A stretch of DNA of 64,000 nucleotides from assembly GCA_035048485.1 (NCBI GenBank), contig CM068582.1, positions 12,903,501 to 12,967,500 of the forward strand, in the 5' to 3' direction. The first letter of the stretch is position 1. Each line of letters starts with the position of its first letter. Origin of the DNA: Pteria penguin. Its lineage: Eukaryota > Mollusca > Bivalvia > Pterioida > Pteriidae. The position numbers and the translations under genes were made by a program. Positions 46,533 to 58,019 of this stretch are shown here, piece by piece. The notes beneath the pieces are model-generated. The model was given only the letters and a program-made list of their open reading frames with translations. It did not search any database and was not told the DNA's origin.

Positions 46533-46595
46533 CCAGGTGCCTGGGAGGAGTGAGTCTCTCTTGTTTGGCTAGCCACATCCACTGTGAATGCCCTT
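46533..46595. repeat. Short dispersed motif shared with 61280-61345
   Basis: 'aggtgcctgggaggagtgag..tctc…ttg.ttggctagc.acatcc' resembles 'aggtgcccggggagagtgagcatctcctgcttgctagcaacaccc' beside the PLE at 61.3 kb. Probably a remnant of the same element's non-coding end. The rest of 46181-48150 shows no gene. Confidence 0.5.
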
Positions 46596-48519
46596 ACATA
46601 CTATTCATGCATTCTATTGGAATGTAAAGTAAGATGCATAGATAAATCCCATTCATTCTCCAAGTTATGTTTTAGACTTTCTAAAGTTAGTAACCTAGAA
46701 TAGTGACATCAGCATGAAAATCTAAAAATAAAATTAATGATTTATCTAGTATCTTTGACTGAACATATAGTCCAGTTTGTGCTTTGTCCATACCACATAA
46801 TTTGATTTCAGTAATGTCATCAAATTTATGGGATTACCTCCCTTAATTCATATTTTAATGTCTGAATAATCAGAATTCTGATTCAAATTGTAATCAAAGT
46901 CTTATGTATTAAAGTATGTCTTAATTAAGGATGTTGGCTCCTTTGTTTTTTGAGTTTACTGCGCAGTATGATACAGAACATATCTCAAAGTCTGAAGAAA
47001 AAAAAAACCCCCGATATTATGTTTATGAACACATTTATTTTTCATTTAAATCATTTTTTTAATTCGATAAAATAGAGGTGTTTACTAGTAACGATTGAGA
47101 TTGCATGGTTTAATAGCATGTTGTGGAGCCTCACAAATAAATAAATTGAGCAAAAATAGGCTTACTTTGGCCTCTTCTCTTTTTATACGTTAAATTAAAA
47201 GGACTACTTCATATCACAATAAAGTATGGAATATTTTATTTGATGCTCTATTTCTATGGTTGAGATATTTGCAAAACTTAAAAAGGCGAATTTTGAGGAA
47301 ATTAGAGAAAATCCAGGATATTGTTCTTTTTTACCTGTTTTAATAATCATAGTTGTTTTCTTAAATCAATTATATAGCTTGGCACGATATGTATTAAAAT
47401 ATTTCTAATTTGACATTACATGTATATTGTGATTTTTTTTTCAAGAGCCATTACTAAAATATGTCAAATTTTCCTGATCGGGTTGGGTAAAAAACAACTT
47501 GTTATCCGATATAGAAAGCAGATAATTTCTATGAGTACCCTCTTTATCTTTTGCAACAGACATTGTACTTCATCACCGTAAATATGTTTGATTGTTTTTG
47601 GATTGCTGCAGCCTTTTTATTATCATCTTATACATGGTCGCCATGCCAGCTCATTTTTCCCTAAATGACAATAGAAAATGCCCCTACCTCTATAAAACCT
47701 TTTTTCGGGTCAAAGTTCAGAATTTATCATTGATATGAAATTGGTCTTTCTATGTCTTTAAACTTAATATATGTTTTCATATAAGTTTTAGAAAACTGAC
47801 ATTACTTGGGATCAAAGGAGCCAACATCCTTAATAGTGTTCTTCATTTACTCTTGTTGAGACTAGACTCACAAACCCAACATAATTTTTCTTTCCTTCTT
47901 GCGGAAACGTTTTATTTTGTGTGCTACCTTTTGAGGCTTGCTTGTTCTGTGATTGGTCAACGTTTTCTTTATTTTCATTTTTCCAACCATTATTTCTATG
48001 GCAAATTTTATACCTTCATTGACTGATATCTTCTTGTACTTTTCGTGTGAGATTCCAGGATTCTCAGACGCATGTCTGAATTGGGTAATCTATAAAATAA
48101 TCAAGGTAGAGGCTAATGATATATATCTTGATCCTTTTATTGCTTCAACGCTTTAGGTTTTGCCTGGATATATTTCTTACCTTTCAACGAACCCAAGCCT
48201 GTTATTAAGGCCTTTGACTACGGATTCAGAGTCTCTCCTGTTTGTTGGAGTAAACTCCTCTAGAATACCAACAGCTTGTTCAGTGAACTGGCAAGTTGCA
48301 AAGAATTGGTTTGATAATACACATGATATAAATCTGAAATTATCTCCAATTAAGAGAGGTAGTCCCCAAAATCGTCTGAGCAAGCATAGGCCTTCAGTTT
48401 TCGCAATTGATAAATGGTGTGTCCAGTATTACGTCATTATGACCCCCATCCACCCGCAAAGTTGGGTATATAGGAATCACCCTGTCTGTCTGTGCGTCTG
48501 TTCACATCTTGTCTGGGCT

Positions 48520-49019
48520 TTTCCTTCTTACCCCCTTGTCGCATCTGGATTATATTTTTTAACCTTAGCCTTATGCCATATCTTCAAAATCATGGCTATG
48601 GTGCATGGACATATGGCAAAAATCTTTTTCTGGGCCATAACTTCTTACTGCCAAGTTTTATTTGGATTATATTTCACGCAATTGCTGTCTGTAAGTCACG
48701 AGTGTGGCATGACCTCAACACAAGTTCATATCTTCAACGCCAGGGTCACAGTGCACACATAGCCAAAATCCTTCTCCGTTGCAGTGAGATGATGTTTTAC
48801 ACAATTTTATATCATGACCCATTATTTCGTCATGAACTGAACCATGGTCATCTATAAGGTCAGTCACAGTGCACACATAACCAGAATTCTTGTCCGGGCC
48901 TTAATTTACTTCTATTTAATTGTCGGGAGATTATATTTTACATAGGTGTTGTCCATGACTCAAGTTGTGTCATATTCTTGAACCAAGGCCATATTTTCAA
49001 GGTCAACGTCACAGTGCAA

Positions 49020-49109
<90 letters not shown>

Positions 49110-49720
49110 ATAATGAAATAAAAAAAAAAATAAAAAATAAATAAAATTCCTGATCGGACCATAGCTTATTCTTTAAAAGCTGGATGGAGATTAAATTTCA
49201 AACAATTGCCGTCCATGACCCAAAGGTGTGTCATGATTTTGAACCAAGGTCAAGGTTACAGTGCACAAACAACCAGAATTCTTGTACGGGCAATAACTGC
49301 TTCCTGTTCCGCTTACCTTTGAGTGAGATTATGTTTTACACAATTTTTATCCATGACCCATTGGTCAGAAATGACCTGAACGAAGGTAATCTATAAGGTC
49401 AAGGTCACGGTGCAGACATAGTGAAAATTTTTGTCCGGGTCATAATTTTCTTCTGTTTCTTTGCAGGCAGATTATATTTGACACAAGTGTTGTCCATGAC
49501 CCAAGAGTGTATCATGACCTTGAACGAAGGCCATATCTTCAGGGTCAAGGTCACAGTGCAAAAAACCCCCGAATTCCCGTGGGGCCATAGCTTAAAAGTT
49601 GAAGGGAAATAATGTTTCTATCAACTGTTCTCCATGACCCAAGGGTGTGTCATGACCATGAACTACGGTCATATCTACAAGTTCAATGTCAGGCATCACA
49701 CATACCAGAATTCTTGTTTT
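48520..49720. repeat. Degenerate tandem repeat (about 130-160-bp units) with internal (TA)n
   Basis: Seven or so units, each with 'gtccgggc.ataa.tt.ctt', 'agattatattt.acacaa', 'tccatgaccca…gtgtcatgacc' and 'gaacgaaggccatatcttcaaggtcaaggtcacagtgca'. Long frames through it (such as 48160-48762) arise from the repetition. Confidence 0.8.
49029..49107. repeat. (TA)n microsatellite
   Basis: About 38 TA units sitting between two units of the surrounding array, followed by an A-rich run. Confidence 0.97.
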
Positions 49721-50099
49721 CATTGATTATACCTAAAAACACAGTTGGGCATCTGTAACACTTCTGCCAGGGATGTATCTTGGATCTTTAATTATTGAAT
49801 GTTTCAGGTTTGTTGCCGCGTGAAGTATTTGCATATAAATAGTAATGTTCTGGTAAACTCACAATTTTTAGCCAGATTGGCTATAATTTCCTAGGAATGA
49901 AATTCAGATCCCCAGCTTGCGTGACCTACAGGGTAGTTTTTGAACAGCGTTTGTTACATATGGCGTCACTTGCACGCACTTAACAGAGTCATTGATTTGC
50001 AATAGGAAATAACGGTTTTGGTGACTGAAACCTGATCAGAACATGAACCAAAGCAAGGTTTCAACAGATCTTTATTCTTCTTTATTTAGATCTTTATTA

Positions 50100-51130
50100 T
50101 CTTTAGAAGAGATATGGTTTAAATCAGATTGTGCATTGCTCATGCTTTAGAAATTTCTACTACTATTTGTCTGCATAACTTATAAGTTACAGGTGTTGGA
50201 GACCCATACAGATTTTACAAACTATTTCTCTGGATCTTGGCAAAATACTTTCTTAAGCTATGGGTATCAAAAATAGCTTAATCTTTGGTTGTGTGCACAC
50301 AACCAAAGAGTCGATCAATTTTCTTATTGTTATGTGATGACTGTTCTCTTATAGTTTGATTTATTTTTCAAAATTGATCTGTTATCCGACTTTGTACTGA
50401 ACGTCATTATTCATCTGTGCCCACAGATTTTGTTTGTTCTGTGTATTAATGGGCTCTGTTCATTTCAGATTATGTGATTAAACTCTACGTCTCCAGATGA
50501 ATCAGGAACAACTAGATTCGATGTTGACGTAATGTGTGACCTCGTGATAATTGTGCAATGTATTTGTGTCTAAATAATAGCGAAGAATTAAGAATTTTGT
50601 CAATGGCAATTGAATTCTCGGAATATATAGAATCCCATCCTCGTCGCCAATGTTGAGATCTTGGATAGACTAATATTCCCAAAACAACAGTTGTCTGGAT
50701 CCTTTCACGCTCAAATGCTTGACAAGACATCTCTTACAAATGCAGTAATGAATTGAAGATGTTGATAAAGTTAATAAAGTTTATTACATTGACATTATGT
50801 GTTTGCTGTATTAACAATGATATATGAATATAATATGGAAAAACATATTGTTAACCACAATAATATACTATGAATAAATGTACAGATTCGCTAACTATAT
50901 AATAACATTACTTAAAGTTATTTAGCATAATTTAGTTGGGTAAAAAAAGGTCAAATGTTGGGTATTTGTAGCCAAAGGGATTTGACATATAGCCAAAACA
51001 ATGTGGGGTAACTCACGTCGAGCAATTAGGCACAAAGCAAAAGGTCAAAAATTGGGTAGGTTATCCAATAACAAGACAAGAAGTAGTCAAACTTAATATT
51101 AGAAAACTATCTTGCTTAAAATGTTTAAGA
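50100..51130 (-). mobile_element. LTR-retrotransposon LTR/primer-site/leader relic, second copy
   Basis: On the minus strand an LTR-like segment (with aataaactttatt near 50775) ends in …TCAACA and is followed by TTGGCGACGAGGATGG, a Ty3/Gypsy-type primer-binding site (50634-50652). Leader or gag-like wording (ITDQF.KINQTIREQSS) follows at about 50310-50400. Homologous to 9640-10210; both copies stand in the same place relative to the receptor tail exon. Confidence 0.5.
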
Positions 51131-51804
51131 TCAATAAATTATATTATAGACGCTTTCTTGCAGACTGACTGCACGTCTCACTCCGAGCAGAAGAGTGAGA
51201 AAAAAAAATGCCATGACGTCGCTTTGATACGAAAAACGAATAATCACGCATGAGTCTTAGAATTAGGAAGAAAAGTGTGGAGTGTACATCGAACAGACTA
51301 GATAATAATGGCCTAAAATGACTCAAACTATTTACAAATGGACGTCACTTAATAAGTTTAAAGGTATTTAATAATTTCTGAATATACTTCACAGTAAGTA
51401 GCATTGCGGTGTTTACCTAATTTATACGCACGAAATGGGGAAAGATAGGGTAATGTTATCACGTTTGAAGCAAAGATACCGGGATGTAAGTTACTGAAAC
51501 ATGCTTATAAAAAGTCGTGAATACAATTAATAATCATCAAATATGTTCAATGCGACATGAGTATAGTGAACGAGTGTTTACTGAAATAATTCATGTTCTG
51601 ATATTTATTAGTTGTGAACGTACAGGATAATATTACCTTTGTTAATATCAAACTTGATGTGGAACATGTTACAATTTCTAAATATTTATTTAAATAATTA
51701 AATAAATAAATGTTCTGTAATTTATCTTGGGAAACTTTATGTGATTTGTTTATATTTGAGTCAACAAGATAACATAATCTTTGCAGTCAATTGCTACCAG
51801 TTGG

Positions 51805-51971
51805 TCATATTTCTTCAATTTCATTCAATGAAATACCATCATAAATCTCTTCAGTGATTTTCAAATTATCCATGACGGTGTTTTGCCCGGGTGACACGTT
51901 TTGGAACTTCTCTTCCGTATATACAGGATTTGTTACTGTACCCCACTGACGTGTATCGTGAGCACTTGAAT
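51805..51971 (-). CDS. MEGF-like receptor, copy 2: cytoplasmic tail exon with NPVY motif
   Basis: A 167-nt terminal exon, acceptor tgtgtag, stop TGA at 51805-51807. Encodes DTRQWGTVTNPVYTEEKF, a middle, then EIYDGISLNEIEEI. It has a canonical NPxY (NPVY), the PTB-domain and endocytic motif also used by CED-1/MEGF10-type engulfment receptors, plus YDGI. The copy-1 tail has NFVY instead. Length, frame and the C-terminal ISLNEIEEI are unchanged between copies while third positions vary, which suggests constraint. Confidence 0.78.
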
Positions 51972-52274
51972 CTACACATAAATCAGACAGTTTTCAGTAT
52001 CATATCAGTATAGGAAAATTATTTCTCTTCTTTTTTTCTTTGTTTTTTCTTTCTTTTCTTTTTTTTTTTTGGTCCGCAGACATACAAATTATAATCTTTC
52101 AAAGTTATAGACATATATCCTCATGCATTCTATAGACAGAGTAAGAGAGCCGCGAAGGAAATTATGTGATATAATTTTTACACGAATTCCTTACGTTTTT
52201 AAATGCGAAATATCAAAATAAGTTTAGAAGTTTACCAGTATAATGTAATGGAAAAGGAATAAATGTTTACATAC

Positions 52275-52303
52275 TTAGTGGAATATGGAATATATCCCGT
52301 CTC
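52275..52303 (-). CDS. MEGF-like receptor, copy 2: 29-nt juxtamembrane microexon
   Basis: Acceptor tattacag, donor a|gtatgt, phase 2 in and 1 out. Encodes RRDIFHIPL, basic, just inside the membrane. Needed to keep frame between the TM and tail exons. Confidence 0.67.
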
Positions 52304-52811
52304 CTGTAATATTAAGAATTAAATTATTAAGAATTAAATTATGTCTTTCGAAGTTTTTAACCAGGTGTTGAATGATAATGCACTTCACAGTACCAATAAT
52401 AAATCAAACAGACAGTAATCTTATAAGCGTGTAATGAACATTGATATAACATAAATCAGTGAATATATATCAGTGAAACGTGGATTATTAGGAACTATTT
52501 CAAAACCAAGAGCGAATTATAATACTGAATGTGTGTGTGTGTGTGTGGTGAAGATATTTGTTTCACGATTATGATTGTTCATTTTATCAGCCAGTATTAC
52601 AGTTAAAAGGAACTTAATGAATGTTATCTCTTCTGTAACAAACAACGCGATGCAAAATTACAAATTCATATTCAAAATAAGGTTTATTTGCAAAATAGAA
52701 AGAGGAATTGTTGTTTACATTAATTGACTCTAAAATGGTTCTTAAAAGCGAAATGTAGTTGCAAAAGAAAGAAATTTAAGGAATTTAAACAGTTGGCATA
52801 AGAAGACTTAC

Positions 52812-52929
52812 AGAACTCGAAAACAAATCGATATGCAAACAGCTACGCATATCAGATTGCAGACGAAAGTTACAATGATCACGTTTCTAGGAACAGTATT
52901 CGAATGATTATCAATGATTCCGCCATTTC
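52812..52929 (-). CDS. MEGF-like receptor, copy 2: transmembrane exon
   Basis: A 118-nt exon, acceptor gttacag, donor gtaagt. Stalk NGGIIDNHSNTVPR, then a helix VIIVTFVCNLICVAVCIS and ICFRVL. Substitutions relative to copy 1 are mostly conservative, except an Arg near the inner end. Confidence 0.77.
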
Positions 52930-54221
52930 CTGTAACATTACACAAATCAGAAGTTATCGAGGGAAGTTTCATTTTATGTTAAACAAACAATAAATGGCAT
53001 TTGCATGCCTGAATGTTTTACATACGAGTTATAACTTAAAAAGATGAAACCAAAGTCAATGGGTAATAACGAACGTAACCAGTCAACGGAGAAGGTTAAC
53101 ATGTATGCATGCATGTGAAAGCTAGTGTAATTACAATGGGATATGATGAACATTAGCTACTAGAAGAGGGATCTTACACTGTTTACCAAGAAAAAAGGCT
53201 AAGTACAACAGCGACTACAAGATGGATAACAAATTTTCACCAGAGTTGCTGATAAGGACTGCAAGATTTAGGACAGACCATCGTACCAATACTTCATGCT
53301 GCTATTGACATTATTACATACACGAGATGTGTCCCTAAATTTGAAGATACGCTTGATTTTTTAGTAAATTTTAAAACCATAAAATAGTCGATATCCCATT
53401 TGTTACACGTGTAGCGAGATATGTCAATGTCACTGCATATCATTATTAGCTGCATACTGGATGGATCACGTTACGCTTACTTCTATTTTCGCTTCTCTAA
53501 GGGTTGTGTTATGTCCATGAAAATGTGTGAATTTCCTAGCATTTAGTACAATGTGGTCAACCATTCTCCTCAGATTATTCATATCAAATTTATGTGCACT
53601 GGAAGTCCTAAACACCGTTGATTAAAGGGGGGAAAGATGTATAGACAACATAAAGTGATAGAAATTAAAAAAATAAATAAATAATGAAAAATAATACTCA
53701 TCTAATAATCAGACAACGACTTGTGGCAAGCAGACATGTGTGAAAACATAAAAGATTACAAATAGGAACGGTAGCGGCTTTTAAAATGAATGGTGAATCA
53801 TGGCTGATAATGTAATAAGAATGAGAATGAAAAGGTTTCAATGTGAATGAATATTAAAGGATTGTTGAACAACTTAAAACGTTATTAGGGTTTTTGAAAT
53901 CAATTCTAGAAAACAGTTTGTATAATTTAATATGAATCGTGTAGTCACGTGATCCACGAGTTTAACACTTTGAGCTTAAAAACATAAACGGTTGCGTGTA
54001 ACGCAATTTTCCAAGTGTCTGAGCTGTAACAAATGTAAAATTTAATTTTTTTCTTTTTGTATGCTATAGTCAACTATAAGATGAAAGTGAAAATAATGGA
54101 GATAATTACATGTACAGGAAAAGTTTACTTTTAATTTCAGTTTAGTAAACTATGAATGTTTAGTATATGAAGCTGTTAATGAAAAGTATACCTGTAATTG
54201 GTGCAGAGATTTAAAACATAC

Positions 54222-54368
54222 CCGTTGTTGTAATGAGATTGTCACACCCGGTCTTGGGTGAGCAGTACATTGCACTACTACAGTTACACTTCTGTTTACA
54301 TAAATATCCATAATACCCTGGAGCACAAGGAATTGAACAATTCTCACCAAACGTGCCAAGTGGACAAG
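54222..54368 (-). CDS. MEGF-like receptor, copy 2: last EGF exon
   Basis: A 147-nt phase 1-1 exon, acceptor cttccag, donor g|gtatgt. CPLGTFGENCSIPC, GYYGYLCKQKCNC, YCSPKTGC, all eight Cys kept. It joins directly to the TM exon in phase 1. Confidence 0.88.
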
Positions 54369-54865
54369 CTGGAAGAAAATATATTAATATAACAATCGTT
54401 CTTATGAAAAAAAAATCTTCTTGTCATAGAATAAAATCTGAGTTATGTAATAGAATAATACAGAAAATCTCAATTAAATCTTGAGCAATTAATATTATAG
54501 TAGTAAGCGTTAAGACTGAGTTACCATATTTACACTTTTAAACAATACTTATATCTTCAGAAATCATACATAGATTAAGTTTGCTAAATTAGTCAATAAT
54601 TTTTTCCATACAATGAGGAAATGTCTCATTCATACATTAAGGTAGCATTTATCAATAATGGTAATGCTAAATCATAATAAATAAATTCTATCTCTGTTAC
54701 TAATAGAACTGCGATGCAACACTTAAACTGACAGTGGGCTTTTTATGTTGCAAATGACATATACAGTAGAATTTATGAAGATGTAGAATACAGAAAGCAA
54801 TATTAAGGTATTACATGAGTAGTAATCACTATCAAGTGAAAGTAATACAGTTAGGAAACACAAAC

Positions 54866-55010
54866 TTGTGGTTGTGATACGATTGACACAACCTGTTACC
54901 GGTGAAGTATATATTCCAATACCATATTTACACATGTGTTTACAAAATATTCATAGAGCCTGGGGGAGAAGACCGTGAACAATAGTTACCAAATGTGCCA
55001 AGTGGACAAG
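54866..55010 (-). pseudogene. MEGF-like receptor, copy 2: EGF exon with 2-nt deletion
   Basis: 145 nt instead of 147. It starts CPLGTFGNYCSRSSPPG (third Cys changed to Ser), then the missing 2 nt shift the frame and give a stop. The rest reads FCKHMCKYGIG and SPVTGC in another frame. The acceptor is kept and the donor is weakened (gtttgt). Because neighbouring exons are phase 1-1, skipping this exon leaves the transcript in frame. Confidence 0.8.
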
Positions 55011-55299
55011 CTGAGAGAAAAGCATATGAAGAAAAAGCAAAGTAATTTTCATGTGATAACAACACACATAGAACATTTAACCCGACTGAGAGAGATGTCT
55101 TTAAACAGCTAATGAAACCTTTGAGCCGTTATATAGTAGGATATTTGGCATGGTTTAGATTAAGACGTGTTTATTTTTCTACATTATAATTAGGAATGCT
55201 TCATCCATATTTAAGTAGAGCGTGTTACTGATTAATATAAAACGATCATCATTTCCATTAATTTTAGGAATATTATTGATGGTGATGTGAGAATGATAG

Positions 55300-55340
55300 T
55301 CACTTACGTAAAATAATGATAATAATAATAACAGAGCAGT
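55300..55340 (-). pseudogene. Decayed CC-x-NYYFN exon in copy 2
   Basis: At the place matching 15015-15067 a donor-like acgtaagt and 'gctctgttattattatta' remain. The double Cys and the reading frame are lost. Confidence 0.45.
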
Positions 55341-55737
55341 GGGTATATATCTTAAAGGAAATATGACTGCGTTTCTTTCGGATTACCAGGGTCTAGATTT
55401 AAGCAGAATCGGTATACTCAGAACGGGATTGCATGGAAAGGCGTGTTGGATGTCATATACATGTGTATGTAAAGATGATGGATAAATGTAAGCAAATTTC
55501 ACGCCATTCACGTTTAAGGTTGCAAACAATTTTTTCGCTGCATCTTATTTGTAAAAAGTATAGTTTGATATATTTTCCATAAGCTGAATTCAGAAAAACT
55601 AGAAATGGAAACTGAATACAAACTTAATAGAGATAATTGTATATATAGCAAACTGTAGCTTAAAACTATGTAACTATTTCATTAATATAAAGTAAACAAT
55701 AGGTCATTTGAAAGTATTAGAGTAAAGAAATACATAC

Positions 55738-55884
55738 TTGCCATTGTAACGAGATCGACACACCCTGTTTTCGGTGAGCAATGCTTTCCAATACCACAGT
55801 TACACTTCTGTTTGCATAAATGACCGTAATAGCCTTGGGGACAAGATTCTGAACAACTGTCACCAAACGAGCCTGGTGGACAAT
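55738..55884 (-). CDS. MEGF-like receptor, copy 2 locus: second EGF exon
   Basis: A 147-nt phase 1-1 exon, acceptor tttccag-like (ttccag), donor a|gtatgt. CPPGSFGDSCSESCPQG, YYGHLCKQKCNC, HCSPKTGC. It lies just outside the duplicated segment and most resembles 17235-17381. It can splice in frame to 54222-54368, bypassing the broken exon. Confidence 0.88.
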
Positions 55885-56128
55885 CTGGAATATATCTGTA
55901 TGTCAAAGGTCTGTGTCACTGTGATGTAATAACATTACGCATATAAACATTTAACCGACAGCATTGAGAAATGTGTTTTCGATAACCATGAATAAGTATG
56001 AACATAATACGATAAGAACTGAGACTTTATCTTTTTGGTTGTGTCTATCGTTACTGAATATTTTAAAGACATCTTAAATAAATTAGATTAAGATGAGTTT
56101 GGTTTTTTTTAAAGTAGTTAGAATATAC

Positions 56129-56275
56129 TTGTCATTGAAGTGGAACTCCCACATCCTGTTATCGGTGAACAAGATATTCCAATATCACAATTACACTTCT
56201 GTTTACATAAAAGTCCATAATACCCTCGGGGACAAGTTCCCCTGCACTTAATACCAAGCGTGCCATGTGGACAAG
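56129..56275 (-). CDS. MEGF-like receptor, copy 2 locus: first EGF exon
   Basis: A 147-nt phase 1-1 exon, acceptor tttccag-like (attccag), donor a|gtatat. CPHGTLGIKCRGTC, GYYGLLCKQKCNC, SCSPITGC. All eight Cys are present, although the first loop (LGIK in place of FGDN) departs from the other modules. Confidence 0.86.
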
Positions 56276-56598
56276 CTGGAATGGAAAATCTTGAAAAAAG
56301 AATCTTTAATTTTATGAAAAACAAATAAGTAAATGATTATACCTGATTTTATGTGATCTCTAACATAATGTACATGGAATAAGAAACAGAACGGAAATAT
56401 ATTAAGCAGTTAAATCTTGACTATTGAAAATAAAGATTTGTATAATGCAGACTACATCTCTTTGCATTCATCTAATTATTTTAGGATATTTTACATGATG
56501 TAAATAATGGTAGTTTGAATCTGTTTATTATTATCTAGTATTCCATTATTATATATTCTTTCCATGTTTTTGTCATTCAAAACCAAAAAACTGCTTAC

Positions 56599-56651
56599 GT
56601 TCACAACGTTTTTTCTCCATATCGAAGTGATAATTCACACAACACTTTGCT
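56599..56651 (-). CDS. MEGF-like receptor, copy 2 locus: CC-x-NYHFD exon
   Basis: A 53-nt exon, phase 2-1, acceptor gttttag, donor c|gtaagc. Encodes AKCCVNYHFDMEKKRCE, the small N-terminal Cys module. Confidence 0.76.
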
Positions 56652-57056
56652 CTAAAACACAAAACCGCATGTTTTAATTCATGATATCATTCGATTTGAT
56701 TTATGCATTTGGTACCCTTAGGAGCTGAAAGTCTAACAGAATCTGCACCTTGCTTATGAACATAATAAATAGAAGACGATATATAGATTTATAAGTATAG
56801 TTTACCACATGCTTTTTTTTGACAATTTCTGCCTCTACAGTAATATTCATGGTCCAAGATACAGAATTTCAAAAATTTAAATATTTACCAAAACATGTGA
56901 AACAACCATCTTATCTAGAATAGAGTTAGATGTATGCAAGAAGGAGTTTCTACCGTTAAATGAAAGTGTTATTCTAACTTCTGTTTAGAGAACACTCAGC
57001 AAGTGTTGTATAAATAGACTTAATTAAAATGTTTAAGAAGAATAATAAGTACATAC

Positions 57057-57117
57057 CCTTGTGGTTTTGGACATTTGTTTTGATCAATTTTCACTGTGTT
57101 TCTGTTCATTTCAGCCG
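57057..57117 (-). CDS. MEGF-like receptor, copy 2 locus: 61-nt extension exon
   Basis: Acceptor ttttgtag, donor gg|gtatgt, phase 1-2. Encodes AEMNRNTVKIDQNKCPKPQG with one Cys. It is the most 5' exon found for this locus; a signal-peptide exon ending in phase 1 must lie further right. None was convincing in 57118-61200. Confidence 0.68.
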
Positions 57118-57432
57118 CTACAAAAGGTAATGAATATATTTCTACTTGAGAATTTTGCAGTCTAGTAATATTCCAATTGTTTCTTGAAAGTGTTAAAGTA
57201 GTGTAATGCATGTTTAAGTATATCCCGTTATTTAAACATTAAGCATTTCGACACTCCGGTTGTCTTTTTTATTATTGAATGTTTACAGAATTAAGGATAA
57301 ACGTAAACTTTTTAAAATAAAAATGAGCATATATTATTCTCACATTTGGGACAGGAAAATTATCAGTTTTTCCTGGAAAAGGTTTTGTTATCTCATCCTC
57401 CGTTATTTCACCCTGTGGACATGGCTTAAACC

Positions 57433-57569
57433 GGAAGTTGACGAACTACTTCTTAGAACGTCAGTTACACTGCGGTCTCAGCTCATTTAGCAAGAATTCA
57501 AAGTAAATATTTTTATAACAATGGTCATGTTGCACACACAAAGATTTTACAATTAGTTCGTCAACTTCC
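57433..57569. repeat. 16-bp perfect inverted repeat
   Basis: ggaagttgacgaacta (57433-57448) and tagttcgtcaacttcc (57554-57569), 105 bp apart. Could be the ends of a small MITE-like element or a hairpin. 57570-58015 has no recognised gene. Confidence 0.7.
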
Positions 57570-58019
57570 ACCAGGAAGTATCTATGCCTAAAACATTTAG
57601 ACAATAATATGCCGCACATACAGGCAGTACATGTCACTGGGCACAAAAAATCCTGCTTCATTAAACAACTACAGGATCCTCAACAATCAACAGCAACATA
57701 ATATGTCATCTCTATTATCTAGGCCATCGCCATTGAATGCAAAACGTTCTTAAATGTTCTTACCTCGCCAGATTCATGTTCCTCGTCGTCAGTCTCGGAC
57801 TACATATCAATATGTATTTTCCCAAAGCATTAATACTAGATATCGAATACACAATATCTTCTAAAACAGATCAATTCACGGAGGCAGCTTCAATATCGCC
57901 ATAAAGTATTACAATCAACACAAGCGTAAAAGATCTCAAGATAGCGGTGAAGATCACTGAATAATGATCACTGTGTAACAAGTGTTAACATGCGGTGTGC
58001 TTAATATTTTTGTAATGTG

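Larger units (their letters stand above)
50200..55340. repeat. Segmental duplication, copy 2
   Basis: Counterpart of 9640-15070 in the same orientation. Intron lengths and exon lengths are largely kept (TM 118, microexon 29, tail 167, EGF 147). The right end is marked by the decayed CC exon at about 55305-55335, after which similarity stops. Confidence 0.85.

Noticed and set aside
48160..48762. 200-residue plus-strand ORF
   Set aside because: Runs through the degenerate tandem repeat; the peptide repeats with the DNA units and no domain is visible.
48938..49162. ORF with alternating Ile-Tyr
   Set aside because: Translation of the (TA)n tract.
57877..57960. Minus-strand hydrophobic stretch (RSFTLVLIVILYGDIEAAS) resembling a signal peptide for the copy-2 receptor
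   Set aside because: No in-frame ATG before it (stop upstream) and the possible donor does not give the phase 1 needed by the 61-nt exon.
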